From: Torreya grandis
Taxonomy: Eukaryota > Streptophyta > Pinopsida > Cupressales > Taxaceae
Assembly: GCA_037957365.1 (NCBI GenBank)
Contig: JARHVA010001427.1
Span: 1,574,001-1,638,000, forward strand
Length of the DNA: 64,000 nucleotides
Direction of reading: 5' to 3'
Within the stretch, counting starts at the first letter, position 1. Each line of letters opens with the position of its first letter. Below are positions 24,350 through 35,725 of the stretch, one piece after another. The position numbers were made by a program, and so were the translations under genes. The notes under the pieces were generated by a model that saw nothing but the letters and a program-made list of their open reading frames with translations, searched no databases and was not told the origin of the DNA.

Positions 24350-25305
24350 TGTTAGGATCCTACTCTCCCCAATAAGAGAATATATGATTACCTTGCATTA
24401 GCAACTAAACACAAAATTATACCAGAATGAATAAGTAACTAGAAATATGAAACAACACAGGATATGAGAGACAATACACAATTGTATTAATAATCACTCA
24501 GAAGAAAATACAATAAAGAAGATGCCACTTCTTCTTCCACCTCTAAGGCTTGCCACACCTCAAGCACTTCTTCCCTCTCTCTCTTACGGTCCCAACACAT
24601 AATTCAAATACAGAGTTGGTGTTCACCTCTCCAACCAGTCAGTAACAACACTACCAGTACACCAAGTACACAATCATACTCCAAGTAGATCTCCCTTTCC
24701 TTGTTTCCACCTACAAATCAATAGACCTTACTTACCATGTAGATATCTCTACACCCTGAAGAACCCTTGTCCTTGCCTCACCAAGTCCTTATGATTCTTC
24801 AACTAGTACCCTGGTGGATCTCCTAGTAGAACTTGCACAACCTGCAACTCTCCTTGATCATACACACTCAGCACCCCTTTGGAACTAGGAGGAGCTACTC
24901 TAGCTCTCTTCAAGCTCAATGGCTTTCTAGCACCCTTTTACAATACAACCCATGAGTCTATTATATAGATCTCATGCATACAATAATTAGACTTTCTTAA
25001 TTACAATAATTAGACACGTAACTCAAGACTATAATTAGCCTTTACATGTAAACTCTCAGTTCAATGAACTAACTATCCATGTAACGAATAGTTTTGGAAC
25101 TGCTGCAAGTGACCAACGTCGGTCCCTGTCTGCCTAGAGGTGACTAATGTCAGCTGACCTCTTGCTGATGCTGGTTGTCTTTCAGTTCACACCTACCGAT
25201 GTTGGTTGCTCTTTATACTATACTCTGTCGATGCCGGTCTCTCTGGAACTCAGCAACCTCCTCCATGTTTGCAATAGTTGAAGCTTTTAGCTCCACAACC
25301 TAACA
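24350..25305 (-). repeat. 5' LTR of outer copia (956 bp)
   Basis: Begins TGTTAGGATCCTACTCTCCCC and ends CACAACCTAACA, giving matched TGTTAGG / CCTAACA termini. It is preceded by the primer-binding site. The CpG-rich palindromic array lies at about 25098-25240 and is strongly degraded by transitions. Confidence 0.87.
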
Positions 25306-26220
25306 ATGTCCAAGTGGAAGGAACAGAATGTAGAGGTCTTCAAAAGTTTCTCTATCTTCCCTCTCCAAAACTCCATAGATGATTCCATTTTGCTTAAGAT
25401 CCCAAAATTTGATCATGATCAACCTTTCATGCTTCATATTCCCTCTCAAACCAAATAATTTCATCACCCTCCCCCCATCTCCATTCTTCAAGAGGAGCTT
25501 GGTCTATGGGAGATAGAGAAAGAGATTGTAGTGGCAAGTCAAGTTCTTGGAGAATGTGAAGAAGATGATTCAAGCATGTATGATGAAGAGATCCTCATTT
25601 ATACTTCACTTGTGGTATAAGTTGAGAATGAGGTTGTATTTTATATTGAACAAGATATCTCAGGTATGCAGGAGAAGGCTGATCTTGATGTGGAAGAGCT
25701 CCATGAAATGGTATGAGCTAAAGTCATAAATGAGTTTGAGATACCTTCCATTGAGAAATATAAAGATAAAATTTAAGCTAATTATATTCAAATTGATTAA
25801 AATGAAGAACACAAATATGATTTTCAATTGTATTTTGAATCTCATTAAGAGATTGAAGAGTTTTGTAAGGAGATGTTGCCCATTGGAGAGCATGTTATTA
25901 AGAAGTTTGATCAAGAGTCACCTATTCAAGAACATGATGTAGATTGAGTTGAATATCCAAATCTCCTTAAATATCTTGATGAACTTGCAACAGATAGAAA
26001 GAAGGATGAGGTCATTCTAGGATAATGCATAGATGAGATATCACTACACAAAGTTGTAATTGACAAGAAGTATGAAAAAGATCTTGAAGTACAAGATGAG
26101 TTAGTTTTTTTTGTTGAATATTTTGTTGTTGATGACTCATTTGAAGAGATTCTAAGAGATTTTTTAAGTAATAAGATTCACTCATCAAATTTTATGTTCA
26201 ATAAACACCCTGCTTTATAA
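25306..26220 (+). pseudogene. C-terminal part of the non-autonomous element's ORF
   Basis: After the copia insertion the ORF resumes with SKWKEQNVEVFKSF and runs with few frame changes to about 26220. The translation is strongly acidic (for example GECEEDDSSMYDEEI) and includes KVINEFEIPSIEKY. Most interruptions are TAA or TAG codons at positions where a CAA or CAG glutamine codon would fit, pointing to C-to-T decay of what was probably a single ORF of over 500 codons. I do not recognise a domain. About 300 bp of untranslated sequence precede the 3' LTR at 26524. Confidence 0.5.
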
Positions 26221-26523
26221 CTTGTACCATTTCTTCGAATGAGTGAGTTTAGAAATTTCCCTTTTGATCTAGGTGGATCATGTTTTGTCTTAGTTAGCTA
26301 GACTAGTTTACTTATATTTTTTCTCAAATACGTGATTTGATTTACACATATACTTTTTTTAGTTATATTCCATGTTTTATGTGTTTCCTTCCCTATTTTG
26401 GTGAAATCTATTATCTTTTTCAGTCAAGAGGTTTCTTGTAGTTATGTAAATGGTCCAAGAGTCACAGAGATTATTCGAGTTCTTGATCATAGTAGGCTTG
26501 AATCTTAATTGAGTCACAAAATA

Positions 26524-28133
26524 TGTTGGCCATTTTTTGCCTACATACAAGGCTAAAAGAGCTAAGCAAGGTCCCGATTGAAGAAGTGATTCAATGATAA
26601 AAGAGGGATATCATATTGATTTCAATGCTTTTAAAACACTTTAAGCATTCTTAAAGTGTAATATTATTGATCCTTAAAGGATAGGTCTATAGATTAAATA
26701 CAAGATCAAAAGGTAATTTTATGCAATAAATCTTTCAATTTAGGTGATGGATAAGTTTGCTTATGCCTCAAGAAATCATTCAAGCTTCCAAAGATCAAAC
26801 AAAAGCTTAAAAGAATAAGTCTAGAGAGATCAGACCATCATCAAGATGTCACTCAAAAATTGACTAGTCAGCTTGTTTACACATTTAATAAGTATTCTCA
26901 AAAATCCTTCCAAGCCCTTGGGTCACATGTACATATTTCTCTTAGTACCTAGATCATCCTTTGCAATTTTCATGCCTTCACTCTTTTTCTATCTCAAGAT
27001 ATAAGCTTTCAAAGATTGACTTTCAGAATGAGACATTCATGTAGATGTCAAATTTAATCTCAGATGAAGATCCATGGGTGTTTAAAGTATGATGGTCTCA
27101 TAGATGTCATTGACAGTATTTTAGACATCATTGATGATCGTGTGGATGTCAAAATAAATCTTAGTCAAAAAACTAGTGGAGTTTAAATTTGATAGTCATG
27201 CAGATGTCAAATATGGTCATGTGGATGTCAAATGATGGGAACACAGATGTTAAAATAAATATCATGAATTAGCCATTGAGTTTAAATAGTGGGTCTTAGG
27301 TAGACCTGATATCACTCATTTGATCATACATTTAGATCTAATAATGAGTAGAGATTAAAGAGGTCAACAGACCCTAGCAATAGATAAGGAAATGACAAGT
27401 GTCAAAAGTGTGTGGGTCCTGGCAGAAGATCTATAGATTATGTTCATTCATGTATAGTTAGATCAATGGTGCAAGATGGTCAAAAATTAAATAGTTCCAA
27501 ATCATAATTTGATGGCCAATCAAACAAAGGCAATCCCAGTAAAATTTTAGTGGAATTTGAAGAAATAATTTTTGATGGGGCAAAGTAAATACAAAGGGAC
27601 CATAGCTTGAGCATGATCCAAGTTGAACTGGTGAGACCAAACATTGTTATTAGATATCCATATAGGTTTATCTTGTTAGTCATGATTAGTGTTTAATATA
27701 ATTTTATTAAAGATAGCAAGTGGATACATTAACTAGTTAGTACCTTGAATCAGGCCTTTCCATCACGTCCCTTAGGTTTTGATCACTTGGTGAACCTTTG
27801 AATGATATAATGATGTATAAATAGCCATTTGGAATTGCAAATATAATCTAATTAATGATTTTATAAGTTTAGATAGAGTGGATAAACAATCACATTGATG
27901 GTGCATCACCTCTTTTATATGTTTTTCATACATTGTTACCCATTTCTCTCTCCCTTTTCCCAATCAAAATTTAGTTTATGTGATAGGTACAGAAGTAAGT
28001 TGGCCTTCTCTAGAGGTTTGACCTAATATTAGGATACCCATAGCCTAGGGTCATTCCCATGTTGGAATATATTTGAGCAAGAGGACCTACATAATCCCCT
28101 TTTTTGGCTAGAGTTCAATCTAGGACACCAATA
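26524..28133 (+). repeat. 3' LTR of the non-autonomous element (1.61 kb, deleted)
   Basis: Begins TGTTGGCCATTTTTTGCC and ends GGACACCAATA. It lacks the segment equivalent to about 15105-15825 of the 5' LTR: CCATATAGGTTTA is joined at about 27670 to TCTTGTTAGTCATG. The GATGTCAAA motif cluster is present at about 27040-27250. Confidence 0.75.
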
Positions 28134-28199
28134 AGATCCTCTTAAAATAGATGTCATTCGATCCATTTTAGATTAGGAGAAAGGAAATAAGGTGAATTT

Positions 28200-30622
28200 A
28201 TAAGTGACTAAAAAGGCAGACTCAGAATCTAAATATATACCAAAATTAGGAGGAAGAACAATTATAGATAAAGGATAAACTCATAATCCTATAGAACAAT
28301 TTTCATTAGTAGAAATATTGAAGCAGGAAGATATGAAAGGGGTAAATATGGAGGTGGATGAAGTCATCCATCAGATCAACATTATGGAGATACAAGGGTC
28401 TCATATTTTAAATCTTTAGACCCAAAATAAATTTGAAATCTTGGATCATGAGGTAGAAATTAAAGATGTAGTAGATAAAGGGATCTACGTAGAAGGTCTC
28501 ACATAGAATGATGATTTTCCATTAGCTTCAAGTAGTGAGGAGGTTAAGGAGACACTATAATAGTTACAAGAAGAGGTGTAAAGGGCCCAACCTTCAAAAC
28601 TCTACCTAAAATAGGTAAATCATTTTAAAAAATAAAATTTTAATAAGCGTACTCAAGAAGAAATAGTAGATGGATTTCAAAAAACACTTCCTTTTAAAGG
28701 AGATTTCTCTTCCCCTAATAGTTAATCATGTTGATTCTATCTTAGAATATCAGAAGGATGCATAGTTCAGGAAAGCAAAAAAAAATTAGGCATTTTAGAA
28801 AGACTAATAAAGCTATTATTTTGGATATTCAAGAATCAAAGATTAAGGAGAATTTCTTTTTTAATTATAAAAACTTGTACTAGAGTGAAGCTAAAAAAGT
28901 TTGTATCAGTATGTCTAGGGATTCAAGAGGGCTGATAAATTTTTAGGATCCTATATTTTTAATGGGTAAACCCATCTTCAAAACTTGACATCATATGGCA
29001 GTACTATTTATGGATATTATAGAAAACAAGCAGTGGATTTTTTCAAATGTTTATGTTCCAAATACTAGGTCTGTGTGTAAAAAGTTATGGGAAGTTTGTA
29101 GAAAGAAATAATTGCAAAGATATTTCTTGGATTTTGGTAGGGTATTTGAACTATCCTCTTCATCCAGGGGATAAAAAGGGAGAAAATCTTATTTGTATGG
29201 ACAACATGGAGGATTTATCTTCATTTATTTTTGATATAGGATTGTTAGATTTGGAACTTAGAGGGTATAAATGTACCTAGACTAATCAGAAGCTTGGTGA
29301 TAATCTCATATAATGCAGATTAGATAAATTATATGTCTCTTTAGAGTGGTTTAAATTCAAGGATATGTCTCTAAAAACTTTTCTGAAGATTGGTTCTGAT
29401 CATTCTCCACTAGAGCTTAATATTTTAGATCAGAAGGTCAAATAGAATAGGTATCCTTTACATATGGAGCATATGTGGTTCATGCACCCTAAAATTCATG
29501 ATATAATTTTAGAGTGGTGGACTAAGAATGGTAGTGGTTTAGCTATGTTCAAACTAGCTAAGAATTTCAAAAAAGGTTAAAAATAAGATCAAAAAATGGA
29601 ACAAATAGTGTTTTGGGAATGTGCATTGGCAAAAAAGTCCTTTAAAGCAGATCTTTCAAAGATTGAAGATGAAATTGAAGAAAGGGGTATGACTTAGAGA
29701 TACAAAATAGATAAAAATAGCTCTTATGTAATTATCACACTATTGCATCTAGAGAAGAATCTTTATGGAGGTAGAAATCTAGAAACATTTGGCTTAAGGA
29801 GAGTGACATAAATACCCAATTTTTTCATTTGTCTACTTTAAAGCATAGGAAACATAATGATATCAAGTAAATAATCAATAGTGAGGGTCAGTTATCTTCT
29901 GATGTTGATGATATTAACCATGCAAGTGTTTTATTTTACAAGAATTTGTACAATAATGACTTCGAGAAGAATATTGGATATGAACAAGAATTTTTATATG
30001 TGATAATAGAATTGATTAACCAAGAGGATAGTGATATGCTTACTTTTGTAACCTTGAATGAAGATATAAAATTTGTGGTCTCTAGGATGAATCTAGATAA
30101 GGCTCCAGGGCTGGATGGATTACCCATAGCTTTTTTCAAAATATTCTAGTACATAATTAGGGATGATTTGGTTGCAGTAGTAAATGAATTCCTTGAAATT
30201 GGGCAACTGTTTAAAGAATTCAATCATAATTTTTTAGTGCTTATCCCTAAGAAGGAAAGGGTTGTCAATTTTTAAAATTTCCATCCTATTATCTTATGTA
30301 ATTCTTTTTATAATATTATCATCAAGCTTATTGCTCTAATAACGCAAATCATCATGGAAAAAATTATCCAATCTTAGCAAGGAGGTTTTGTACTAGGCAA
30401 ACAAATTAAAGAAAGAGTAAACATGTTTCATGAAGTCATTCACTCAATGAAAAAAATTCAAAGAGGAGTTATGGTCCTTAAATTAGATATGGCTAAGGCA
30501 TATGATAGATTAGATTGGATATTTATAGATAGAGTTATGGTTTAATTTGGTTTTCACTATAAATTAAGGAAAATTATTAGAGCGTGTATGACCACTTGCA
30601 TGTTTTTTGTGTTGGTTAATGG
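28200..30622 (+). pseudogene. LINE ORF1/ORF2 N-terminal part: endonuclease and first half of RT
   Basis: The EEP-type endonuclease is recognisable at about 28740-29440: WIFSNVYVPNT near 29034, and SDHSPLEL near 29394, the conserved C-terminal S-D-H motif of L1 endonucleases. The RT begins after a linker, with NLDKAPGLDGLPIAFFK (30090-30140), a PKKE segment near 30246, and the RT block A motif VLKLDMAKAYDRLDW (about 30475-30520). It breaks off at LVNG (30622) where the copia is inserted. The segment 28200-28700 looks like a poorly conserved linker or ORF1 remnant. Stops and frameshifts are frequent. Confidence 0.78.
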
Positions 30623-31152
30623 TGTTAAGAATATATAATGTAGAGAAATAATAATTAAATAAAGATAGAATTAAAATTCAAAAAACACAATAGAATAGAG
30701 ACACAGATTTAACATGGTTCACCCAATGTGGGCTACATCCACACAAAAATTGTCAATCCTTATTATTCAGTCCAACAAATGAAGAGAAAAACCTATAACA
30801 TATCCACTACAATATCCTCTTCACTCTCACCCTATTCTACCTAATTAAAATTCCCTCATATCAAAGGAGGGTTACAAATTAGGTAAAAAATGCACTAACT
30901 TAATTTCTACAATTAGATCTAAAACCTAATAGTAAACAGTCCAGATTAACTAAGAAATTATAATATTTTATAATGCATTTTTGATAAAATTTTGCTTTGA
31001 GGGTGCTTCCCCTGAACCCTTTCTAGGGGGGATCCAAAATAGGTCTCCACCCCCTGGACCCCCATGGTGACCCTAGTGGGGGGGATTTGCCTCCCCACAC
31101 CCCCTATCAAGAACTAGGCATTAAAAATAAGATCAGGTTCTACCATCCAACA
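30623..31152 (-). repeat. 3' LTR of the 5.1 kb copia (530 bp)
   Basis: Starts TGTTAAGAATATATAATG and ends CCATCCAACA. Positions about 31008-31110 are unusually rich in C and G runs (CCCCTGAACCC, TAGGGGGGATCC, CCACCCCCTGGACCCCCATGG) in an otherwise AT-rich LTR. Confidence 0.9.
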
Positions 31153-31264
31153 ATCTCCCACTTGGAGACTGATTATTGCAACTCCAAGACTACAACTCTT
31201 ACTTGGACTTTTCTTTTAAATTTGACCTTGGCATGCTTCTCATCTTCCTTGTTATCCTTGAAGA

Positions 31265-34200
31265 CCTATTGAAGATGAAAAACTCTCTAGCTTATCTTTA
31301 GTGACTACCTTTATTAGCATATCTATAGGATTATAAATCATATGGATCTTTTCCAACTTTAATTGACCATCTTCCAAAACTAAATTAATGAATTGATACC
31401 CAAGTTGTATGTGTTTGGTTCTTGAGTGGAATGTTGAGTTCTATTCTAAATGAATTACACTCTAGTTATCACCGTACAACCTAAAATCTTCCTACTTATG
31501 CCTCAACTCTTCCATGAACCATTGCATCCATATCATCTCCTTGCTAGCTTCTTAGCTACAACATATTCTACCACTATAGTTGACAAAGCAACTATCTTCT
31601 AAAATTTTAAAATCCAACTAATTTTTATGTCACCAATAGTGAATACATAACCTATGGTTCTCCTCCTACCATCTAAATTTCTACCCATGTCTACATCAAC
31701 ATATCCTTATAAGGTAACAGTTGACCCTTCATAATACAAATGTCTATTAGTGGTCCTTCTCAAGTACCTAAGAATCCACTTGACTACATCCCAATGCTCT
31801 TTTCCTAGATTGCTCATAAACCTACTGACAACTCTCATTGCATGAGCAATATTTAGTCTAGTGCACACCGTAGCATTTATTAAACTTCCAACTACTAAAT
31901 CATATGGTACTTTGGTCATGTAATTGATTTCTTCCTATGTTTTAGGATATTTTTCCTTAATTTTAAGTTCCCTCCCAAAGGTGTACTCATAGGTTTTTCA
32001 TCTTGCATTTTGAACCTGACTAACACCTTCTTGATGTATTCTTCTTAAGACAATGTCAATTTCCTATTTTTCCTATCTCTTATTATTCTCATATCAAGGA
32101 TTTGCTTTGCAGTACCCAAATCCTTCATTTTAAATAAATTTTCTAGTTTTCTTTTCAGCTCATTTATATCATGCATGTTAGACCCTGTAACAAGCATGTC
32201 ATCTTCATACAATAACAAGATAATATAGCTACCATTATCTAATCTCTTAAAATAAATACAGTGGTTAGAATGACATCTACTATAACCTTATTCTATCATA
32301 AACATGTCAAATTTCAAATACCACTATCTTGGAGCTTATTTTAGGCCATACAAACTCTTCTTTAACATGCACATCATTTTCTCCTTACCTTTGACTTTGT
32401 ATCCTTGTGGCTGCTCCATATATATTTCCTCCTCCAAATCACCATGAAGGAATACAATCTACACATCTAACTATTCAAGGTACAAATCTTCTATTGCTAC
32501 TAAACTTAAAATATTTCTTAGATAAGTCATTTTAACTACTAGATAAAATATTTCATCAAATTCAATACCTTTCTTTTAGGAAAACCCCTTTACAACAAGT
32601 CTAGATTTGTATCTCTTTTTTCCTCCATCTTCTTCCTTCAACCTATAAACCCAATTATTTTGCAATGCTCTTTTACCTACAGGTAACTGAACCAAATCCC
32701 AATTTTCTTTATGTACCAAGGATTCCATCTATTCTTTCATGCCTTGCTCCCACTTCGTTCTAGTTTATACCTACATTACTTCTTCATAGCTTTCTATCTC
32801 ACCACCATTAGTCAATAACAAATAATAAAGTGAAGGAGAGTAACGTTCAGGGAGTATACTTACTCTAGTAAATATTATAATTACACTTCTAGGAGTTTGA
32901 GGTAATTGTAGTTGTTTCACATTCTAGTTTTTTGGCACTTTTAGAATTTAATTTCCAGTAATTTCATCAAGTACTGCATATTCTATATTTGAATTTTCAT
33001 GTTTCTTTTCCTATAACTAATCTCTATACATAACCTTTTCACTAAAGATCACATCTATACTACTAATGATTTTGCATTTTTCAATATCCCATAAATGGTA
33101 ACTAAAATCATTAACTCCATATCCAAAAAACTACATTTCTTGGATTTTGACTCAAGCTTGGTTCTATTTTTTTTATCAATATGGACAAATACTTCACAAC
33201 CAAGAGTCTTTAAAAATGAATAATCTACATTTTTACCTATCCATGCTTCCTCTAGAATGACACAATCCAAAGGGTTTGAAAGCCCTCTGTTTATTAATTA
33301 AATAGAAATATCCATAGAATCTACCCAAAATTGTAAGGGCAACCTTTCATGCAATCTCATACTCCTTGCATGCTCCATGATTGTCTTGTTCATCATTTCT
33401 GACACATTATTTTTTTTTGGTATTCTTGTAACCATCTTCTCTCTATGAATCCCATGGGATGAATAGTAATTATCAAACTCCTTGCTATGGTATTCACCTC
33501 CATTATCTAATCTAACATACTTCAACTTATTTCCTGTCTCATTCTCAACTAAATCTTTCCATTTATTAAAAGTATCAAAAACATCATATTTCTTTCGTAT
33601 GCAATAAACCCAAGTTTTTTAGTTGCATCATTGATAAAAGTAACATAATAAGAAGAACCACCAAAGGATGATACCTGAGTTGGTCCCCATACATCTATAT
33701 GCACAAGCTCTAACTTTTAATCCTTCTTTATCCTCCCAACTCTGATAAATATTACTCTATTCTATTTTCCATACACACAGTGCTCACAAAAATCCAAATC
33801 CACCTTCTTCAAATTTGGTAATAAATTTTGAGTGGAGAACATACATCCCCTTCTCACTCATGTGCCCAAGTTTATGGTGTCATAATTTTGTATTTGCTTT
33901 TGTAGAAGGTAAATCAATGGAAGATTCAACATCACCATTAGATAAATACAATGTACCTACCTTCTCTCCTTTTTTATTACCAATGATCCTTTAGTGACCT
34001 ATAAATTTTTTATGAATGTAACTATGCAGCGCTCACTTCCCAGTTGCCCTGCTGAAATTAGATTTATTCTCAACTCAAGAACATGACTCACCTCTTTTAG
34101 CAACCATTTTTTTCCATTTTATAATTTTATTTGTATCTTACCCTTTCCTACAATTTTATAGGGTTCACCATCACCCAAATAAACTTTCCCAAAATCACCT

Positions 34201-35123
34201 TGAATATAGTCTTGAAAATATGTCTTATAGGGTGTAGCATGAAATGAAGCCCCTAAATATAACACCCAAGAATCATTAATATTATCTAAATAAAGAATTA
34301 AATCATCTTGTAACACATCACTTGCTACATTTTCTTCTTGGTTTTTATCTTGTCTATCTCCATGTTTTCCTTTTTGAAACCAATAATCTTTCTTCAGGTG
34401 TCCTTTCTTCCCACAAATCTAGCACACCAATGTTCTTTTGGATTTATATCTACCCATCTTAGACTTCCCATGATTCCCTAGGCCCTTTCCTCTATTTTTT
34501 TATCTTACCCTATTCTCTATAGTCTAAGCATTATTTGATGTCTCGCCTATGCTTTTTCATCATATTTCCTTGCTAAGGATAACACCAATAATATCATCAA
34601 ACATTAAAGTGTTTGAGTCAGAGATATAATTTATCATATCCATGATCAATCCATTATATCTTTTTGGTAATGAGCATAGAATCAAAAGAGCCCTAACCTC
34701 ATCATCAAAATTTAATCTTACAAAGCTTAACTAATTTATGACCATGTTAAATTCATTTAAATGGTCATCAATAGACCCACTTTCTGACATTTTTAGATTA
34801 AATAAATGTTTCATAAGAAATACCTTGTTGGAGGCTAAGGGTTTTTCATATAATCTAACTAATTCCTTTATCACATCTATTATTATATATTTTTTTAAAA
34901 TATTGAAGGCCACCAATGCTGATAGGCATAGCTATATTGTGCATAGTGCCTTTCTATCAAGAACCTCTCAGTCTTCATCATTCATAGTCACCAGCTTCTT
35001 TGTTATTCTACCCAATGGTAGGAAAAGATCCTTCTGATATAGATAGTCCTCCATTTTCATTTTCCATAGTTGGTAATTTTTTCCATTAAACTTTACAACC
35101 TTAAACTTGCCATCTTTTTCCAT
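31265..35123 (-). pseudogene. Copia polyprotein: gag, protease, integrase, RT, RNase H
   Basis: The gag start ATG is at 35123 (MEKDGKFKVV, then NYQLWK near 35070). The UBN2-type gag core is at 34916-34731 (LMKHLFNLKMSESGSIDDHL). A CCHC-type knuckle lies near 34440-34400 (CGKKGHLKKDYW; the last Cys is Tyr). The protease region is at 34316-34119 (LGASFHATPYK, GDFGKVYLGDGEP), with the catalytic Asp of D-S-G lost. Integrase is at about 33700-33290 (VRLDNGGEYHSKEF and PKKNNVSEMMNKTI). RT is at about 32760-32000 (LLLYEDDMLVTGSNM, normally YVDD; DLGTAK). The RNase H connection is at 31919-31707 (WILRYLRRTTNRHLYY), ending near 31265. Many stops and frameshifts make it inactive. Confidence 0.88.
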
Positions 35124-35198
35124 TACTCCCACTCGAATCAAGAAACCTCTTTTCTTGTGAGTTTATCTGCCAAATAAACCTTTAGATCTAATACCAAT

Positions 35199-35720
35199 TG
35201 TTATGAATATATAATGTAGAGAAATAATAATGAAATAAAGACATAATTAAAATTCAAAAAACAAAAAAAAATAGAGACATGGATTTAAAATGTTTCACCC
35301 AACGTGGGCTACATCCACATAAAAACTATTAGTCCTTATTATTTAGTCTAACAAATGAAGGAGAAAACCTGCAATACATCCACTACAATATCCTCTTCTA
35401 TTCTACTTGATTAAAATACCCTCATATAAAATGAGGGTTAAAAATTAGGTCAAAAATTCACTAACTTAATTTCTATTATTAGATTTAAAATCTAATAGTA
35501 AACGGTCTAAATTAACTATAAAATTACAATATTTTATAATGCATTTTTTATAAAATTTTGCTTCAAGGGCACTACCCCCAAACCCCCACCAAGGGGGGAT
35601 CTAAAATAGTTCATCACCCCCTGGACCCCCATCACAACCCTAGTGGGGGGTGTTACCCCCCCCCACACCCCCTATCGAGAACTGGGCATTAAAAATAAGA
35701 TCAGGCTCCACCATCCAATA
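35199..35720 (-). repeat. 5' LTR of the 5.1 kb copia (522 bp)
   Basis: Starts TGTTATGAATATATAATG and ends CCATCCAATA. It aligns along its length with 30623-31152, with scattered substitutions, including in the C/G-run block at about 35570-35675. Confidence 0.9.
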
Positions 35721-35725
35721 AATGG

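Larger units (their letters stand above)
17170..25305 (-). mobile_element. Defective Ty1/copia element (outer), minus strand
   Basis: LTRs at 17170-18127 and 24350-25305 share the GGATCCTACTCTCCCC start and end TAGCTCCACAACCTAACA-like. Minus-strand orientation is shown by the polypurine tract (CCAAGTGGGAGAT read on the minus strand, at about 18128-18140) next to the left LTR and by the primer-binding site CTCTGATACCAAC (minus: TTGGTATCAGAG, initiator-tRNA type) next to the right LTR at 24337-24349. Removing the inner copia and its duplicated TGATC leaves about 4.06 kb. The host flank reads ATGGT before and ATGTC after, consistent with an ATGGT duplication that lost one base. It is inserted into the ORF of the non-autonomous element. 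Confidence 0.85.
13957..28133 (+). mobile_element. Non-autonomous LTR retrotransposon with long LTRs, interrupted by nested copia elements
   Basis: Two related LTRs, 13957-16287 and 26524-28133, start with TGTTGG and end with CACYAATA, and both show GGTTTGACCTAATATTAGGAT near their right ends. Between them, after removing the copia insertion at 17170-25305, only about 2.1 kb of internal sequence remains. It carries one decayed ORF (16433-17169 and 25306-26220) but no gag, protease, RT or integrase. The size and content fit a large retrotransposon derivative. The LTRs resemble those of the gypsy element at 46916-59866, which suggests a gypsy-type relative could have supplied its enzymes. The flanking pentamers AGCTT and AGATC agree at only three of five positions, so a target-site duplication is not confirmed. 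Confidence 0.75.
30623..35720 (-). mobile_element. Full-length but decayed Ty1/copia element, minus strand
   Basis: LTRs at 30623-31152 and 35199-35720 are bounded by a perfect 5-bp duplication, AATGG (30618-30622 and 35721-35725), in the LINE RT. The polypurine tract (minus: CCAAGTGGGAGATTG) adjoins the left LTR at 31153-31168 and a primer-binding site (minus: TTGGTATTAGATC, one or two changes from the initiator-tRNA type) adjoins the right LTR at 35184-35197. The total is 5.1 kb with all canonical domains present in the copia order gag, protease, integrase, RT, RNase H. Confidence 0.92.

Noticed and set aside
25547..25942. Separate small plus-strand ORFs (60 and 70 codons) downstream of the copia
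   Set aside because: They are out of frame with the acidic reading frame that continues the element's ORF, and have no motifs.
13952..28138. Target-site duplication for the non-autonomous LTR element
   Set aside because: The flanking pentamers AGCTT and AGATC match at only three positions and the differences are not simple transitions, so I do not claim one.
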